A DNA stretch of 64,000 nucleotides from Aldehydirespirator sp965221185 (GTDB taxonomy: Bacteria > Actinomycetota > Acidimicrobiia > Acidimicrobiales > Aldehydirespiratoraceae). The translations under genes were made by a program, and so were the position numbers. The notes below the pieces were generated by a model. It was not told the DNA's origin. It was given only the letters and a program-made list of their open reading frames with translations, and searched no databases. This document shows, piece after piece, positions 44,145 through 52,501 of this stretch (position 1 is its first letter; each line of letters opens with the position of its first letter). Where the stretch lies: positions 2,790,001 to 2,854,000 of the forward strand of contig OZ244866.1 of NCBI GenBank assembly GCA_965221185.1, read 5' to 3'.

Positions 44145-45428
44145 ATGCCTGACCTCGAGTGGTTCGAGAACGCCGGATTCGGCATCTTCGTTCACTGGGA
44201 TCACACCAGCCAGCAGGGAATCGAGATCTCCTGGCCGATGGTTCAGGTGTCGATGGCGCCCGGCGAGGTCGTGCCGAACACCTTGATCCCAACGGCGCAG
44301 TACCACTCGACCGCCGCGACCTTCGACCCACAGCGCTGGGACGCCGGCGAACTCGCACGACTCGCCCGGGCATGCGGCGCGCGCTACGTCGTGTTGACGG
44401 CTCGCCACCACGCGGGCTACTCGATGTTCCATACCGCCCATTCCGACTACTCGATCCAGAACTCTCCCTACGGAGGCGACCTGGTCCGCGAATACGCGGA
44501 GGCGGTGCGGGCCGAGGGGCTCCGCGTCGGGCTCTACTACTCGCTGTCAGACTGGCACCACCCGGACTATCCGGCGCTGACCGACGCCGATCGTCCCTAC
44601 GAGCTGTGGAAGATGCCCACGACCGACCTTCCGGCGACATGGCCGAGGTTCGTCGACTATCTCAAGGGACAGCTGACCGAGCTCCTCACCAACTACGGCC
44701 CGATCGACAACCTCTGGTTTGACGGGAATTGGGAACGCACTCCCGAGGACTGGCACGCTGCAGAGCTTCGAGAGCTGATCGCGAGGCTCCAGCCCGCCTG
44801 CATCGTCAATGACCGGCTCCCCGGCCAGGGCGACTACGCCACCCCCGAGCAGGGGCTGCCGGCACGCACGCCAGATGGCCCGTGGGAGCTGTGCCAGACG
44901 ATCAGCAACTCGTGGGCGTACCGGCCCGACGACAACGTCGAGAAGTCTGCCTACACGCTGGCCTGCTACCTCACGCGGGTGGTTTCTCGCGGCGGCAACT
45001 ACCTGCTCAACATCGGACCCAAGGGTGACGGGAGCCTGCAAGATGCCGAGGTCGCCCGGCTCAAGGCTCTCGGTGCGTGGCTCGCCGGACATGGAGAGGC
45101 TCTGCTGGGGGTGGAACCCGGCCCGCCGGACATCGACTTCTATGGGCCCGTGACCCGGCGCGGCAACACGATCTTTCTCCACTTGCTAAGCCACGCCGTC
45201 GAGACGGTCTCGGTGAGCGGCATCCCGGTGCAACGTCTCCGAACGGTCAGGCTGCTCTCAACGGAGGCCCCGCTCGACTACGAAGTCAGCGTCGACGTGC
45301 ACGGCCAACGGGACGTGGATGACCCGCGAGGGGAGATGATCATCGAGGCCCCCGAGCCGACTGGTGCCCTCATCGACATCATTGCGGTGGAGCTCGAACC
45401 AGCCAACAGCGACAGGACGGCACCTTGA
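44145..45428 (+). CDS. Alpha-L-fucosidase (GH29)
   Basis: 427 residues. GH29 features: WFENAGFGIFVHWDH, YVVLTARHHAGYSMF, and NLWFDGNW with the Asp nucleophile (about 195), followed by a C-terminal beta domain. No signal peptide, so it should act on imported fucosides in the cytosol. It is the strongest evidence that the cluster handles L-fucose. AGAGGAG precedes the ATG. Its stop overlaps the next start by one base. Confidence 0.92.
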   Translation: MPDLEWFENAGFGIFVHWDHTSQQGIEISWPMVQVSMAPGEVVPNTLIPTAQYHSTAATFDPQRWDAGELARLARACGARYVVLTARHHAGYSMFHTAHSDYSIQNSPYGGDLVREYAEAVRAEGLRVGLYYSLSDWHHPDYPALTDADRPYELWKMPTTDLPATWPRFVDYLKGQLTELLTNYGPIDNLWFDGNWERTPEDWHAAELRELIARLQPACIVNDRLPGQGDYATPEQGLPARTPDGPWELCQTISNSWAYRPDDNVEKSAYTLACYLTRVVSRGGNYLLNIGPKGDGSLQDAEVARLKALGAWLAGHGEALLGVEPGPPDIDFYGPVTRRGNTIFLHLLSHAVETVSVSGIPVQRLRTVRLLSTEAPLDYEVSVDVHGQRDVDDPRGEMIIEAPEPTGALIDIIAVELEPANSDRTAP

Positions 45429-46324
45429 TGACAGAGCCTTCGAATATGCGGGCGATTGCTCTCTCCGCGGCCTATGCCTCCACGCCCCCCGAGGTCCAGC
45501 GCGAGGCAGCAGGTGCCCCGACCCGCTTGTTGGATGCGGATCGTCGACTTCTCGAGAACGCAGTCGTCGTCATTACGGGGGGCGCAGGCGCTATCGGCAG
45601 CGCAGCCGCCGAGGCTCTCAGTTGCGTCGGCGCGCGAGTTGTCATCGCCGACTCCAACTACGCGGCTGCCGCGGCACTGGAGAAGAAACTCCGAACCGTC
45701 GGCGGTGACGCGACCGCCTGGCCGGTTGACGTCACTTCTCCCGAGAGCGTCCGGCGGTTCGCTGATGAGATCGACGTTGCTTTCGATCGCATCGAAGCGG
45801 TGATCAACTGCGCCGGCATCATGATTGCCGACCCATTCCTCGACGTGCGGTTCGAAGACTGGCAGCGCGTGTTCAGAGTCAACGTCGACGGCACGTTCCT
45901 GGTGACGCAGGCGGTTGCGCGTCTCATGATGAAGCAGAACCATCACCCGTTGCTCGACCGCGCCGGTCTCATTGTCTGCGTGTCGTCTCTGGCTGCGGCC
46001 ATGGGCAGACCTGTTGTGCCTGCGTACGGCGCCAGCAAGGCGGCCATTGACCACCTGGGCAAGACAAGCTCCGTGACGCTGGGCCCGAGCGGTATCTCCA
46101 CACTTGTCGTGTACCCGCCAACCGTGAGGGCAGGCATGTGGAGTGGAGCCGTGGCGAGGATGGCAGAAATCGAAGGAATATCAGTGGAGGATCTCGAAGC
46201 CCAACGTCGCTTCGAGCCGGCGGAGGACATTGCCGGGGTCATCACCGATGCCGTCGCCACTCCGGGGTTGCGCCTCAATGGACATCTCGTTCTGTGGACG
46301 CGTGACGTCGGACCGCTGCCGTGA
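45428..46324 (+). CDS. Short-chain dehydrogenase, candidate 2-keto-3-deoxy-L-fuconate dehydrogenase
   Basis: 298 residues from ATG 45428 (TGATG overlap with the fucosidase). A 45-residue N-terminal extension precedes the SDR fold: TGGAGAIGSA motif, NCAG, a Ser in CVSSLA, YGASK. The Asp after strand 2 (VVIADSN) suggests NAD(H). In the known oxidative fucose route an SDR oxidises 2-keto-3-deoxy-L-fuconate to the 2,4-diketo acid, and this gene occupies that slot. Confidence 0.85.
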   Translation: MTEPSNMRAIALSAAYASTPPEVQREAAGAPTRLLDADRRLLENAVVVITGGAGAIGSAAAEALSCVGARVVIADSNYAAAAALEKKLRTVGGDATAWPVDVTSPESVRRFADEIDVAFDRIEAVINCAGIMIADPFLDVRFEDWQRVFRVNVDGTFLVTQAVARLMMKQNHHPLLDRAGLIVCVSSLAAAMGRPVVPAYGASKAAIDHLGKTSSVTLGPSGISTLVVYPPTVRAGMWSGAVARMAEIEGISVEDLEAQRRFEPAEDIAGVITDAVATPGLRLNGHLVLWTRDVGPLP

Positions 46325-46353
46325 GCACGGTTCAAGAAGCGATAGAGGAGTAG
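46321..46353 (+). other. Bridging mini-ORF, SDR to E1 alpha
   Basis: VSTVQEAIEE: GTGA overlap with the SDR stop, TAG 4 nt before the E1 alpha ATG. It contains that gene's GAGGAG site. Confidence 0.25.
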
Positions 46354-46357
46354 ATCG

Positions 46358-47362
46358 ATGGATTGGACAGCATCCGAACTCTTGGCCGGCCTGCGGACGA
46401 TGGCCACCATCCGCGAGTTCGAGGAGCGATTGGAGCGCCTGTTCTATCAGGGCAAGATCAGGGGATCGGTCCATCTCGCCATGGGCCAGGAAGCCGTCGC
46501 GGTAGGGGCCTGTCACGCGCTCGCCCCTGGCGATGTCGTTGCACCGACCTATCGGGGTCATGCCTGGGCCCTCGCCAAGGGCATCGGTGTCAACGAGGCC
46601 TTCGCAGAGGTCATGGGCAAACAGAGCGGCTGCAATCGGGGGCGAGGCGGCAGCAAGCATCTGGGAGATCTATCGAAGGGAGTGCTGCCGGGCAACGCCA
46701 TTGTCGGTGCGACTCTGCCGCTTGCTGCCGGTATCGGATACGCGTCCTTGCTCGACGGCGCCCACACGGTCGCGCTGGCGTCCTTCGGGGATGGCGCCGC
46801 AAATCAGGGATCGGTCCACGAAGCCATGAACCTGGCGGCCTTGTTCAAGCTCCCGGTGATCATGGTGTGCGAAAACAACCTCTACAGCGAGATGACCCCG
46901 CTCGAGCACTCGGCGACGGTCGAACGGATCTCGGAGCGCGCCGCCGGATACCGAATACCAGCCATCGAAGTGGACGGCATGGATCTCGAAGCGATGTCGG
47001 CCGCAGTTGGCGAGGCTGCGGACCGAGCTCGCTCCGGCGGTGGCCCCACCTTCATCGAGGCGATGACCTACCGGTTCTGTGGGCACATGCCAGGGGACAT
47101 GCAGACCTATCGCACCGACGAGGAAGTCGCCGAATGGCGCAAGAGGGATCCGCTGGTCGTGACGCAGCGCCGCCTAGAGGGTCTCGGTGTCGGCGAAGCG
47201 GGCAGGGTGGTCGCTCAGGCCAAGGCCGACGTGCAGCGGGCAGAGGCCCTTGCCTTTGCCGCTCCCGAACCGAGGGTTGAGGACATCGGCCTCGGTGAGC
47301 CGCGCTGGCAGACGGAAGAGCGCGTCGCCCGCCTCGTCGAGTCAAAGGGAGTCACGCCATGA
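46358..47362 (+). CDS. Thiamine-diphosphate-dependent 2-oxo acid dehydrogenase E1 alpha-like subunit
   Basis: 334 residues. ThDP motif GDGAANQGSVHEAMNLAALF ending in CENN, as in pyruvate and acetoin dehydrogenase E1 alpha. GHAWALAKG and RGRGGSKH loops are conserved. It needs the beta subunit encoded next (ATGA overlap). No E2 lipoyl acyltransferase or E3 gene is in the window, so it may borrow an E2 or carry out a non-oxidative ThDP reaction on the diketo acid of this pathway. Confidence 0.9.
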   Translation: MDWTASELLAGLRTMATIREFEERLERLFYQGKIRGSVHLAMGQEAVAVGACHALAPGDVVAPTYRGHAWALAKGIGVNEAFAEVMGKQSGCNRGRGGSKHLGDLSKGVLPGNAIVGATLPLAAGIGYASLLDGAHTVALASFGDGAANQGSVHEAMNLAALFKLPVIMVCENNLYSEMTPLEHSATVERISERAAGYRIPAIEVDGMDLEAMSAAVGEAADRARSGGGPTFIEAMTYRFCGHMPGDMQTYRTDEEVAEWRKRDPLVVTQRRLEGLGVGEAGRVVAQAKADVQRAEALAFAAPEPRVEDIGLGEPRWQTEERVARLVESKGVTP

Positions 47363-48348
47363 CCTCAACCACTGCGACCCGCCAACTCAGCTTCTCACGA
47401 GCGATTGCCGAGTGCTTGTACCAGGAGATGGAGCGCGACGAAGACGTCGTAGTCATGGGCGAGGACATCGGCCACCACGGCGGCATCTTCGCCGCCACCA
47501 AGGGTCTCCAGGAGCACTTCGGAGATCGCCGTGTGCTCGACACACCGATCTCCGAGACCGGCTTCGTGGGTATGGCCATCGGCGCCGCGATTGCCGGCAA
47601 GCGTCCAGTGGCGGAGTTGATGTTCATGGACTTCGTGCTCGTCGCCGCCGACCAGATGTGGAACCAGGCCTCAAAGCTGCGATACCTGTCCGGGGACAAG
47701 CTCAAGGTCCCCCTCACCGTGCGCACCCAGCACGGCGTGGGAAGGGGAACGGCGGCCCAGCACTCGTGTGGATACGAGGGCTTCTTCGCCAGCATGCCCG
47801 GATTCGATGTCGCCGTTCCGTACTCACCCGCTGACGCCAAGGGCCTGCTGGCCACCGCGATCCGTGACGATCATCCCACCATCGTCGTCGAGCACAAGGC
47901 GCTGTACGGCACAACCGGCGACGTCCCCGAGGGCGAGCACCTGATTCCCTTCGGGAAGGCGGTCGTCCGCCACGAGGGAACTGACGTCACACTGGTTGCC
48001 TATGGCCGGGCTGTGCAATACGCCCTCGACGCTTCCGGCGAGCTCGCCTCCGATGGCATCCGGGCCGAAGTGATCGACCTGCGCACGATCGTGCCATTGG
48101 ATCTCGAGACGGTGCTGCAGTCCGTCGCCAAGACCACGATGGCTGCCGTAGTGCATGAGACTCATCGCTCGTACGGCCCGGGAGCCGAGATCGCCCAGCG
48201 TATCACCGAAGCCGCCTGGGGCGAACTCGCCGCGCCGGTGAAGCGCATCGGAGGCCTGGATATTCCAGTCCCCTACGCCGAGTCACTCGAATCGGTGTGG
48301 CTGCCGACCGGCGCTGCCGTCGCCGCCGAGCTGAGAGCCTGGCTCTGA
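47359..48348 (+). CDS. 2-oxo acid dehydrogenase E1 beta-like subunit (transketolase pyrimidine and C-terminal domains)
   Basis: 329 residues. VVVMGEDIGHHGGIFAATKG with the ThDP Glu, then TPISETGFVGMAIGAA and the C-terminal domain from LIPFGKAVV. It forms an alpha2beta2 ThDP enzyme with 46358-47362. Because the pair follows an SDR in an L-fucose cluster with no recognisable FAH-type diketo-hydrolase, it is a candidate for the carbon-carbon cleavage step. Confidence 0.9.
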   Translation: MTSTTATRQLSFSRAIAECLYQEMERDEDVVVMGEDIGHHGGIFAATKGLQEHFGDRRVLDTPISETGFVGMAIGAAIAGKRPVAELMFMDFVLVAADQMWNQASKLRYLSGDKLKVPLTVRTQHGVGRGTAAQHSCGYEGFFASMPGFDVAVPYSPADAKGLLATAIRDDHPTIVVEHKALYGTTGDVPEGEHLIPFGKAVVRHEGTDVTLVAYGRAVQYALDASGELASDGIRAEVIDLRTIVPLDLETVLQSVAKTTMAAVVHETHRSYGPGAEIAQRITEAAWGELAAPVKRIGGLDIPVPYAESLESVWLPTGAAVAAELRAWL

Positions 48349-48381
48349 CCGGCACGAAGCCTGAACAACGAAAGGACCGTC

Positions 48382-49239
48382 TTGAGATTCGGTGTCCTCG
48401 GTCTCATCATGAGCGATCTGACCGACGTGACCTATGAGAAGGTCCAGTGGGCTGTCGAGCTGGGGTTCCGCGGTCTCGGTGCCCACATCACGGTTCCCGC
48501 GGCCACGATCGACGACGAGACCGTTGCTCGCGCACGCAGCGCCATCGACTCAGTCGACCTCGAGTTCCTCCAGCTCTGGGGGCCCTACCCGCCGATCATC
48601 ACCGCAGACGAGGAAACACGGAGAGCAGGCGTGGAGGCAGCTCGCGACATCGTGCGCCTGGCCGCGAAGCTCGGAGTGCCGGCTTCGGGAGTACGCCCGA
48701 CAAGTCACAACCCTCGAGGCGACTGGTGGCCGCATCCCGACAACCACTCGCCCGAGTCTGAGGACCGGTTGGTGCGGAGCATCTCCGAGATCCTCGAAAC
48801 CGCGGTTGGACACAACGTGGGTCTCGTCCTCGAGACACACACAACGTCCGCGCTCGACTCTCCGCAACGCGTGAAGCGTATTGTCGAGCGAACCGATCCC
48901 GGCCGGGTCAGGGTGAACATCGACCCGGCGAACTTCGTCAAGGACCTCCCAACGGCGTTCGACCCGACTCCCATGATCAACGAGCAGTTCGACGTCCTGG
49001 GAGAGCACTGCGCCACCGTGCACGTGAAGGACTTCTACCTCGAAGACCGCTTCATCGTCCACATCAGCGAGACCATCCCCGGCACCGGCATGATGGATCT
49101 CGACACCGTGCTGAGACGCACCGCTGCGCTCGGTTCGGACTCGTACGCCATCATCGAGCACCTCCCGGTGTCACAGATCCCTCTCGCCAAACGCAACCTC
49201 ACCGAACGGGCCATCGCCCTGGGCATCGCCCTCACCTGA
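48382..49239 (+). CDS. Sugar phosphate isomerase/epimerase-like TIM-barrel protein
   Basis: 285 residues from TTG 48382 with AAAGGA 6 bases upstream. Metal ligands typical of the AP_endonuc_2 barrel: Glu in LVLETHTTSALDS, Asp in VNIDPANF, His in TVHVKDF and Glu in AIIEHLP. Last gene of the fucose cluster. The substrate is unknown. Confidence 0.85.
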   Translation: MRFGVLGLIMSDLTDVTYEKVQWAVELGFRGLGAHITVPAATIDDETVARARSAIDSVDLEFLQLWGPYPPIITADEETRRAGVEAARDIVRLAAKLGVPASGVRPTSHNPRGDWWPHPDNHSPESEDRLVRSISEILETAVGHNVGLVLETHTTSALDSPQRVKRIVERTDPGRVRVNIDPANFVKDLPTAFDPTPMINEQFDVLGEHCATVHVKDFYLEDRFIVHISETIPGTGMMDLDTVLRRTAALGSDSYAIIEHLPVSQIPLAKRNLTERAIALGIALT

Positions 49240-49300
49240 CTCGTAGCGGGCCGAGTCCGCCTGGGACTTCGAGACTCATGCACCCGCGCAACGGCTTGAG

Positions 49301-49435
49301 TCACATCCCCACCACCATGAGGCCCGCGGATCGGGCGGCTTGCGCCTGGCGCACGTCGAAGGTGAGGGGAGCGGGTCGATTCTCCGGCGCGCCATTGTCA
49401 TTTCTTGTGACTACATCAAACGGGAGCGACTTCAC
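49301..49435 (-). pseudogene. PIN-domain (VapC-like) toxin, C-terminal remnant
   Basis: 44 codons ending in PLTFDVRQAQAARSAGLMVV, GM and stop. This is the characteristic C-terminus of many VapC toxins (the final Asp and the helix QA.AAR..GL.VV). An in-frame TAG cuts off the upstream part and the N-terminal domain is gone. The remaining 237 bp of gap hold nothing else recognisable. It mirrors the remnant at 33218 on the other side of the fucose cluster. Confidence 0.6.
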
Positions 49436-49476
49436 CGGCTAGATGCGGTCTCATTCGGTTTCACTAATGTGAGGCT

Positions 49477-50313
49477 GTGAGTGGAGCCCCCCTCGTGACC
49501 GAGCTGCGGTTTCCGTTGGACCCTGATGAGATAGAGACGTATGACGGCGATGGCGTGCTCGGGCCCTACCGGTTGGTCTCGCCCGATCAGATGGCGGAGA
49601 TGCGGGAACGGATCGTGGCCGAGATCATCAACCCCGGGGCACACGACGATGACCCCCACGTCCATTATCACGACCGCCACCTCGACCACGAGACGGTCTG
49701 CCACCTGTGCCGGGGACCGGAGCTGGTAGATCGCATCGCCTCACTGCTCGGCCCCGACCTGTTGATCTGGCGCACCAACTTCCAGATCAAGCAGCCCTTG
49801 GCCGAGGCCTCCGGTGAGGAGGAGCCCTACACCGAGGTGCCGTGGCACCAGGACGGGGCCTACTTCGATCTGCGGCCGATGGTCCAGGTATCGGCTTGGA
49901 TCGCCGTCACCGAAGCCACCATCGACAACGGTTGCCTCCAGGTGGTCCGGGGTTCGCACACCAGCGCCTTCCACCACGATGTGGACGACACCCGCCACTC
50001 GTTCCACCAGGCCGTGCCGTCCGATGCCATCGATCCCGCCGACGTTCGGGTCTTCGAGCTGGAGCCGGGGGAGTTCGTGCTGTTCAGCGAGAACGCGCTG
50101 CACGGGTCCGGCCCCAACCGCACGGCCCGCCCGCGCGTCGGGCTGTCGCCGCGAGTCACGGTGCCGTTCGTTCGGGTAACCGGCAATCCTCTATATGCGG
50201 GCCGCGACCGTGCCCGTCACGCCCCCGATGAGCCCCGTCAGATGGGGGTCCTGCGGGGCCGTGACTACACCGGCCGCCACCGCGTGGTGCCGCTGCCCTG
50301 CCCCGGCGGCTGA
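49477..50313 (+). CDS. Phytanoyl-CoA dioxygenase (PhyH) family protein
   Basis: 278 residues. Fe ligands HxD in PWHQDGAYFD and distal His in FSENALHGSGPNRT, with Arg shortly after for 2-oxoglutarate. An extra HVHYHDRHLDHETVCHLC block near 62-80 is His-rich. GTG start, no strong ribosome binding site. It stands alone between the fucose cluster and a toxin-antitoxin pair. Confidence 0.87.
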   Translation: MSGAPLVTELRFPLDPDEIETYDGDGVLGPYRLVSPDQMAEMRERIVAEIINPGAHDDDPHVHYHDRHLDHETVCHLCRGPELVDRIASLLGPDLLIWRTNFQIKQPLAEASGEEEPYTEVPWHQDGAYFDLRPMVQVSAWIAVTEATIDNGCLQVVRGSHTSAFHHDVDDTRHSFHQAVPSDAIDPADVRVFELEPGEFVLFSENALHGSGPNRTARPRVGLSPRVTVPFVRVTGNPLYAGRDRARHAPDEPRQMGVLRGRDYTGRHRVVPLPCPGG

Positions 50314-50460
50314 CGGAGCCGGCATACAGATTGCAGGGATCGTCGGCCGCGGCGACATGATGCGCTGGGATCGGAGACAACCGGCGAGGTCTCACTGGAG
50401 CGAGTTCGAGGCACGAGGAGAGGCCGACCGTGCGCTGGTGGTGTGCCCCCGGAGTCTAAC

Positions 50461-50483
50461 GCCTTGGCAAGAGTTGCTAAGGC
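50461..50483. terminator. 10-bp hairpin between convergent PhyH and toxin genes
   Basis: GCCTTGGCAA-GAG-TTGCTAAGGC with one G-U pair. It lies in a 219-bp gap with no other feature seen. No long T-tract. Confidence 0.4.
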
Positions 50484-50532
50484 TTCCGGGGTCGCCATCG
50501 AGCAGCCCGCTCTGGTCGTGACCGGGCGTCGC

Positions 50533-50949
50533 TCAGACTGTCGGGTCGAGTGTCGCGACGATCCGCGATCGGCTCGCCCATGCGGTTATCTCGCGGTCGG
50601 CGGTGGCCAGCCGGTAGCCGCCGATGACGGCGGTTGCGGCGATGATGCGGTCGGCGGGGTCGGTGTGGAACCCCTCGGCCCCGAGCTCCACCGAGCGGAT
50701 GGCCGTCTCGTCGTCCACGGGAACGATCCGTAGCCCGTCGGCCACCAGGCGTTGGCGCAGGGAGCGCGGCGGGAGGTCCAGGTCGAGGCGCCCTCCCTCA
50801 TGGAGCAGGGCGATCTCCCAGAACGTGAACGATGAGACAGCCGCGGCGCCCTGTGCCCACGCCGACTGGATCTCGCGGCGAGCCCCCTGCCCGATGAGCG
50901 GCGATCCCGCCACGAGCCAGATCAGCACATGCGTGTCGAGAAGGATCAC
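50533..50949 (-). CDS. vapC: PIN-domain ribonuclease toxin (VapC-like)
   Basis: 138 residues. Acidic active-site residues: Asp5 in ILLDTHVLIW, Glu in FWEIALL and Asp in FHTDPADRIIAATA. It cleaves RNA when freed from its antitoxin. Its start overlaps the antitoxin stop by 4 nt, the usual toxin-second order. Confidence 0.9.
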   Translation of the reverse strand: MILLDTHVLIWLVAGSPLIGQGARREIQSAWAQGAAAVSSFTFWEIALLHEGGRLDLDLPPRSLRQRLVADGLRIVPVDDETAIRSVELGAEGFHTDPADRIIAATAVIGGYRLATADREITAWASRSRIVATLDPTV

Positions 50950-51242
50950 GAGCGCCGCGGCAGGCCAGGATCCAGCACACGGGCGGGACTGCTGACAGCT
51001 TCCCAGTCCTCAGCCGGGACAGCGGGCGACACGACGTCGCCAACTATACGGACCTGCTCCCGGTATCGCCCCCACATCTCGGGCGCAGACCGCGCCGCTG
51101 GAACGAGCCGCGATACCGGCCGGCCGTACTTCGTAATGACGATCTCGGCGCCGGTCTCGTTCACCTCATCCATGAGCGCTAAGCACCGGTTCTTGAACTC
51201 GCCCGCCGGAATCGTCCGCTGGCCCTGTTCGTCCGTTGTCAC
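50946..51242 (-). CDS. Antitoxin (Phd/YefM-like, partner of PIN toxin)
   Basis: 98 residues. RTIPAGEFKNRCLALMDEVNETG and VITKYGRPVSRLVP form the DNA-binding Phd/YefM-type domain; the C-terminal half would wrap the toxin. GTG start with GGGAGGG upstream. Upstream, TATACT (51280-51275, minus strand) is a possible -10, and GCCATAG repeats at 51281 and 51294 may be its own operator. Confidence 0.88.
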   Translation of the reverse strand: MTTDEQGQRTIPAGEFKNRCLALMDEVNETGAEIVITKYGRPVSRLVPAARSAPEMWGRYREQVRIVGDVVSPAVPAEDWEAVSSPARVLDPGLPRRS

Positions 51243-51364
51243 GTCGCAACCCTCCCGATAGGCGGCTAGTCAGAAGTATAGCCATAGACAGAGGCCATAG
51301 CCAGAAGCCTAGGCCATGACGGCCGGGGCGTGCACACGATCCCGGAGACGAGCGCCGAGGTGGA

Positions 51365-52321
51365 TCAGTCGCCCTCCAGGACGTTGGGGGCGCCGATGGT
51401 TTGCAGCATGGCTCGGGCCCGCTCCCGGTAGAGGTCGCGGATGTCGCGGGTCGGGGGGCGGCTGCGGCTCGACGGCAGGCCGACCAACTCCATGCACAGC
51501 TTGTCGAGGTGCCCGTCGCCGCTGGTGTAGCCCTCCAACTCGGTCCACAGCCGCATGAACGGCAGCACCACATTGACGAGCTCCTGCTGGGCCTCGACGT
51601 AGCGGCCGTCGTTGAGCAGGTCCCATATGCGCACGCCCCATTCGGGCCAGAAGTTGCAGATGTGGACCTCGATGCCCCGGGCGCCGAGCATGTGGCTGGT
51701 GGGGAATCGCAGCTGGTTGTCGATGATGCAGAACCGGTCGGAGTAGTCGGCCACAACCCCTTCGAACTCCATGAAGCCGTTGTCGGGCATCGACCACTTC
51801 AGGCCCGCCACCGTGCCCAGGGTGGCCAGTCGGTCGATGAGGGTGCTGGAGATCTCCAGGCTGGTCCAGTGGGTGTTGTACACCACCATCCCGATATCGG
51901 CGGCGGCTGCGGCCGCGGCCACATACTCCATGAAGTCGTCGTCGGTGTGAGCGAAGTAGAACGGCGGCGACACCTGCATGAACTCGGCGCCGATGTCGGC
52001 GGCGGCCCGGGCCAGGCGCACCAGCTCCTTGGTGCTGGTGGTCTGGCCGCCCATCACCACCGGAACCCGGCCGGCAGCCTCCTCCACCACCGCGGAGGTG
52101 ACCGCCACCCGCTCGTCGAAGGTCATGGTGGAGAAGTCCCCGGCCGCGCCGCAGGCCAGCAGCACGCCGGTGCCGGCAGTGATCCCGCCGTCGATGAGGA
52201 AGCCCACATGCTTGCGCATGGCGTCCAGGTCGACCGACAGCTCAGCGTCGTCGCGGAACATGGTCGGAACAGTCACATAGCAGCCGTGCAGCCGCTCTCG
52301 GGGATCGGCGGCGTCGGTCAT
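51365..52321 (-). CDS. Dihydrodipicolinate synthase/N-acetylneuraminate lyase (DapA) family dehydratase or aldolase
   Basis: 318 residues. Schiff-base Lys in TVAGLKWSMPD, Tyr in MVVYNTHW, and an early GVLLACGAAGDFSTMT where DapA has GTTGE. The changed GAAGD loop argues against lysine biosynthesis and for a sugar-acid enzyme, such as a 2-keto-3-deoxy acid dehydratase. It is in the operon behind a Dpp-type transporter. The aldehyde dehydrogenase at 60605 would be the natural next step. Confidence 0.87.
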   Translation of the reverse strand: MTDAADPRERLHGCYVTVPTMFRDDAELSVDLDAMRKHVGFLIDGGITAGTGVLLACGAAGDFSTMTFDERVAVTSAVVEEAAGRVPVVMGGQTTSTKELVRLARAAADIGAEFMQVSPPFYFAHTDDDFMEYVAAAAAAADIGMVVYNTHWTSLEISSTLIDRLATLGTVAGLKWSMPDNGFMEFEGVVADYSDRFCIIDNQLRFPTSHMLGARGIEVHICNFWPEWGVRIWDLLNDGRYVEAQQELVNVVLPFMRLWTELEGYTSGDGHLDKLCMELVGLPSSRSRPPTRDIRDLYRERARAMLQTIGAPNVLEGD

Positions 52322-52501
52322 CCGGCATCCTCCGTCACTGCAGACCCGGTGGGTCCGTCCCGGAGGTTGGTGGCATCAGTCATCGGGGCTCCTGGGCAGA
52401 TCTGGGAATTGGGGCGAACTTCCCGCGGGCTAGCCACCGAATGGGTGACCCAGTCGGGGGAAGTTGCTTGAACGAGTCTGGGGACTTGCGGCGTCTGTCA
52501 T
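52318..52501 (-). other. Two mini-ORFs between ABC ATPase and DapA-like gene, all three starts reading MTDA
   Basis: 52430-52501 (23 codons, MTDAASPQTRSS...) overlaps the ATPase stop by ATGA. After 46 nt, 52318-52383 (21 codons, MTDATNLRDG...) has GGAG upstream and overlaps the DapA-like start (MTDAADPRER) by ATGA. The three start regions look like diverged duplicates. Confidence 0.45.

Noticed and set aside
46358..48348. A complete pyruvate dehydrogenase complex locus
   Set aside because: Only E1 alpha and beta are present; the following gene is a TIM-barrel isomerase, not a lipoyl E2 or an E3.
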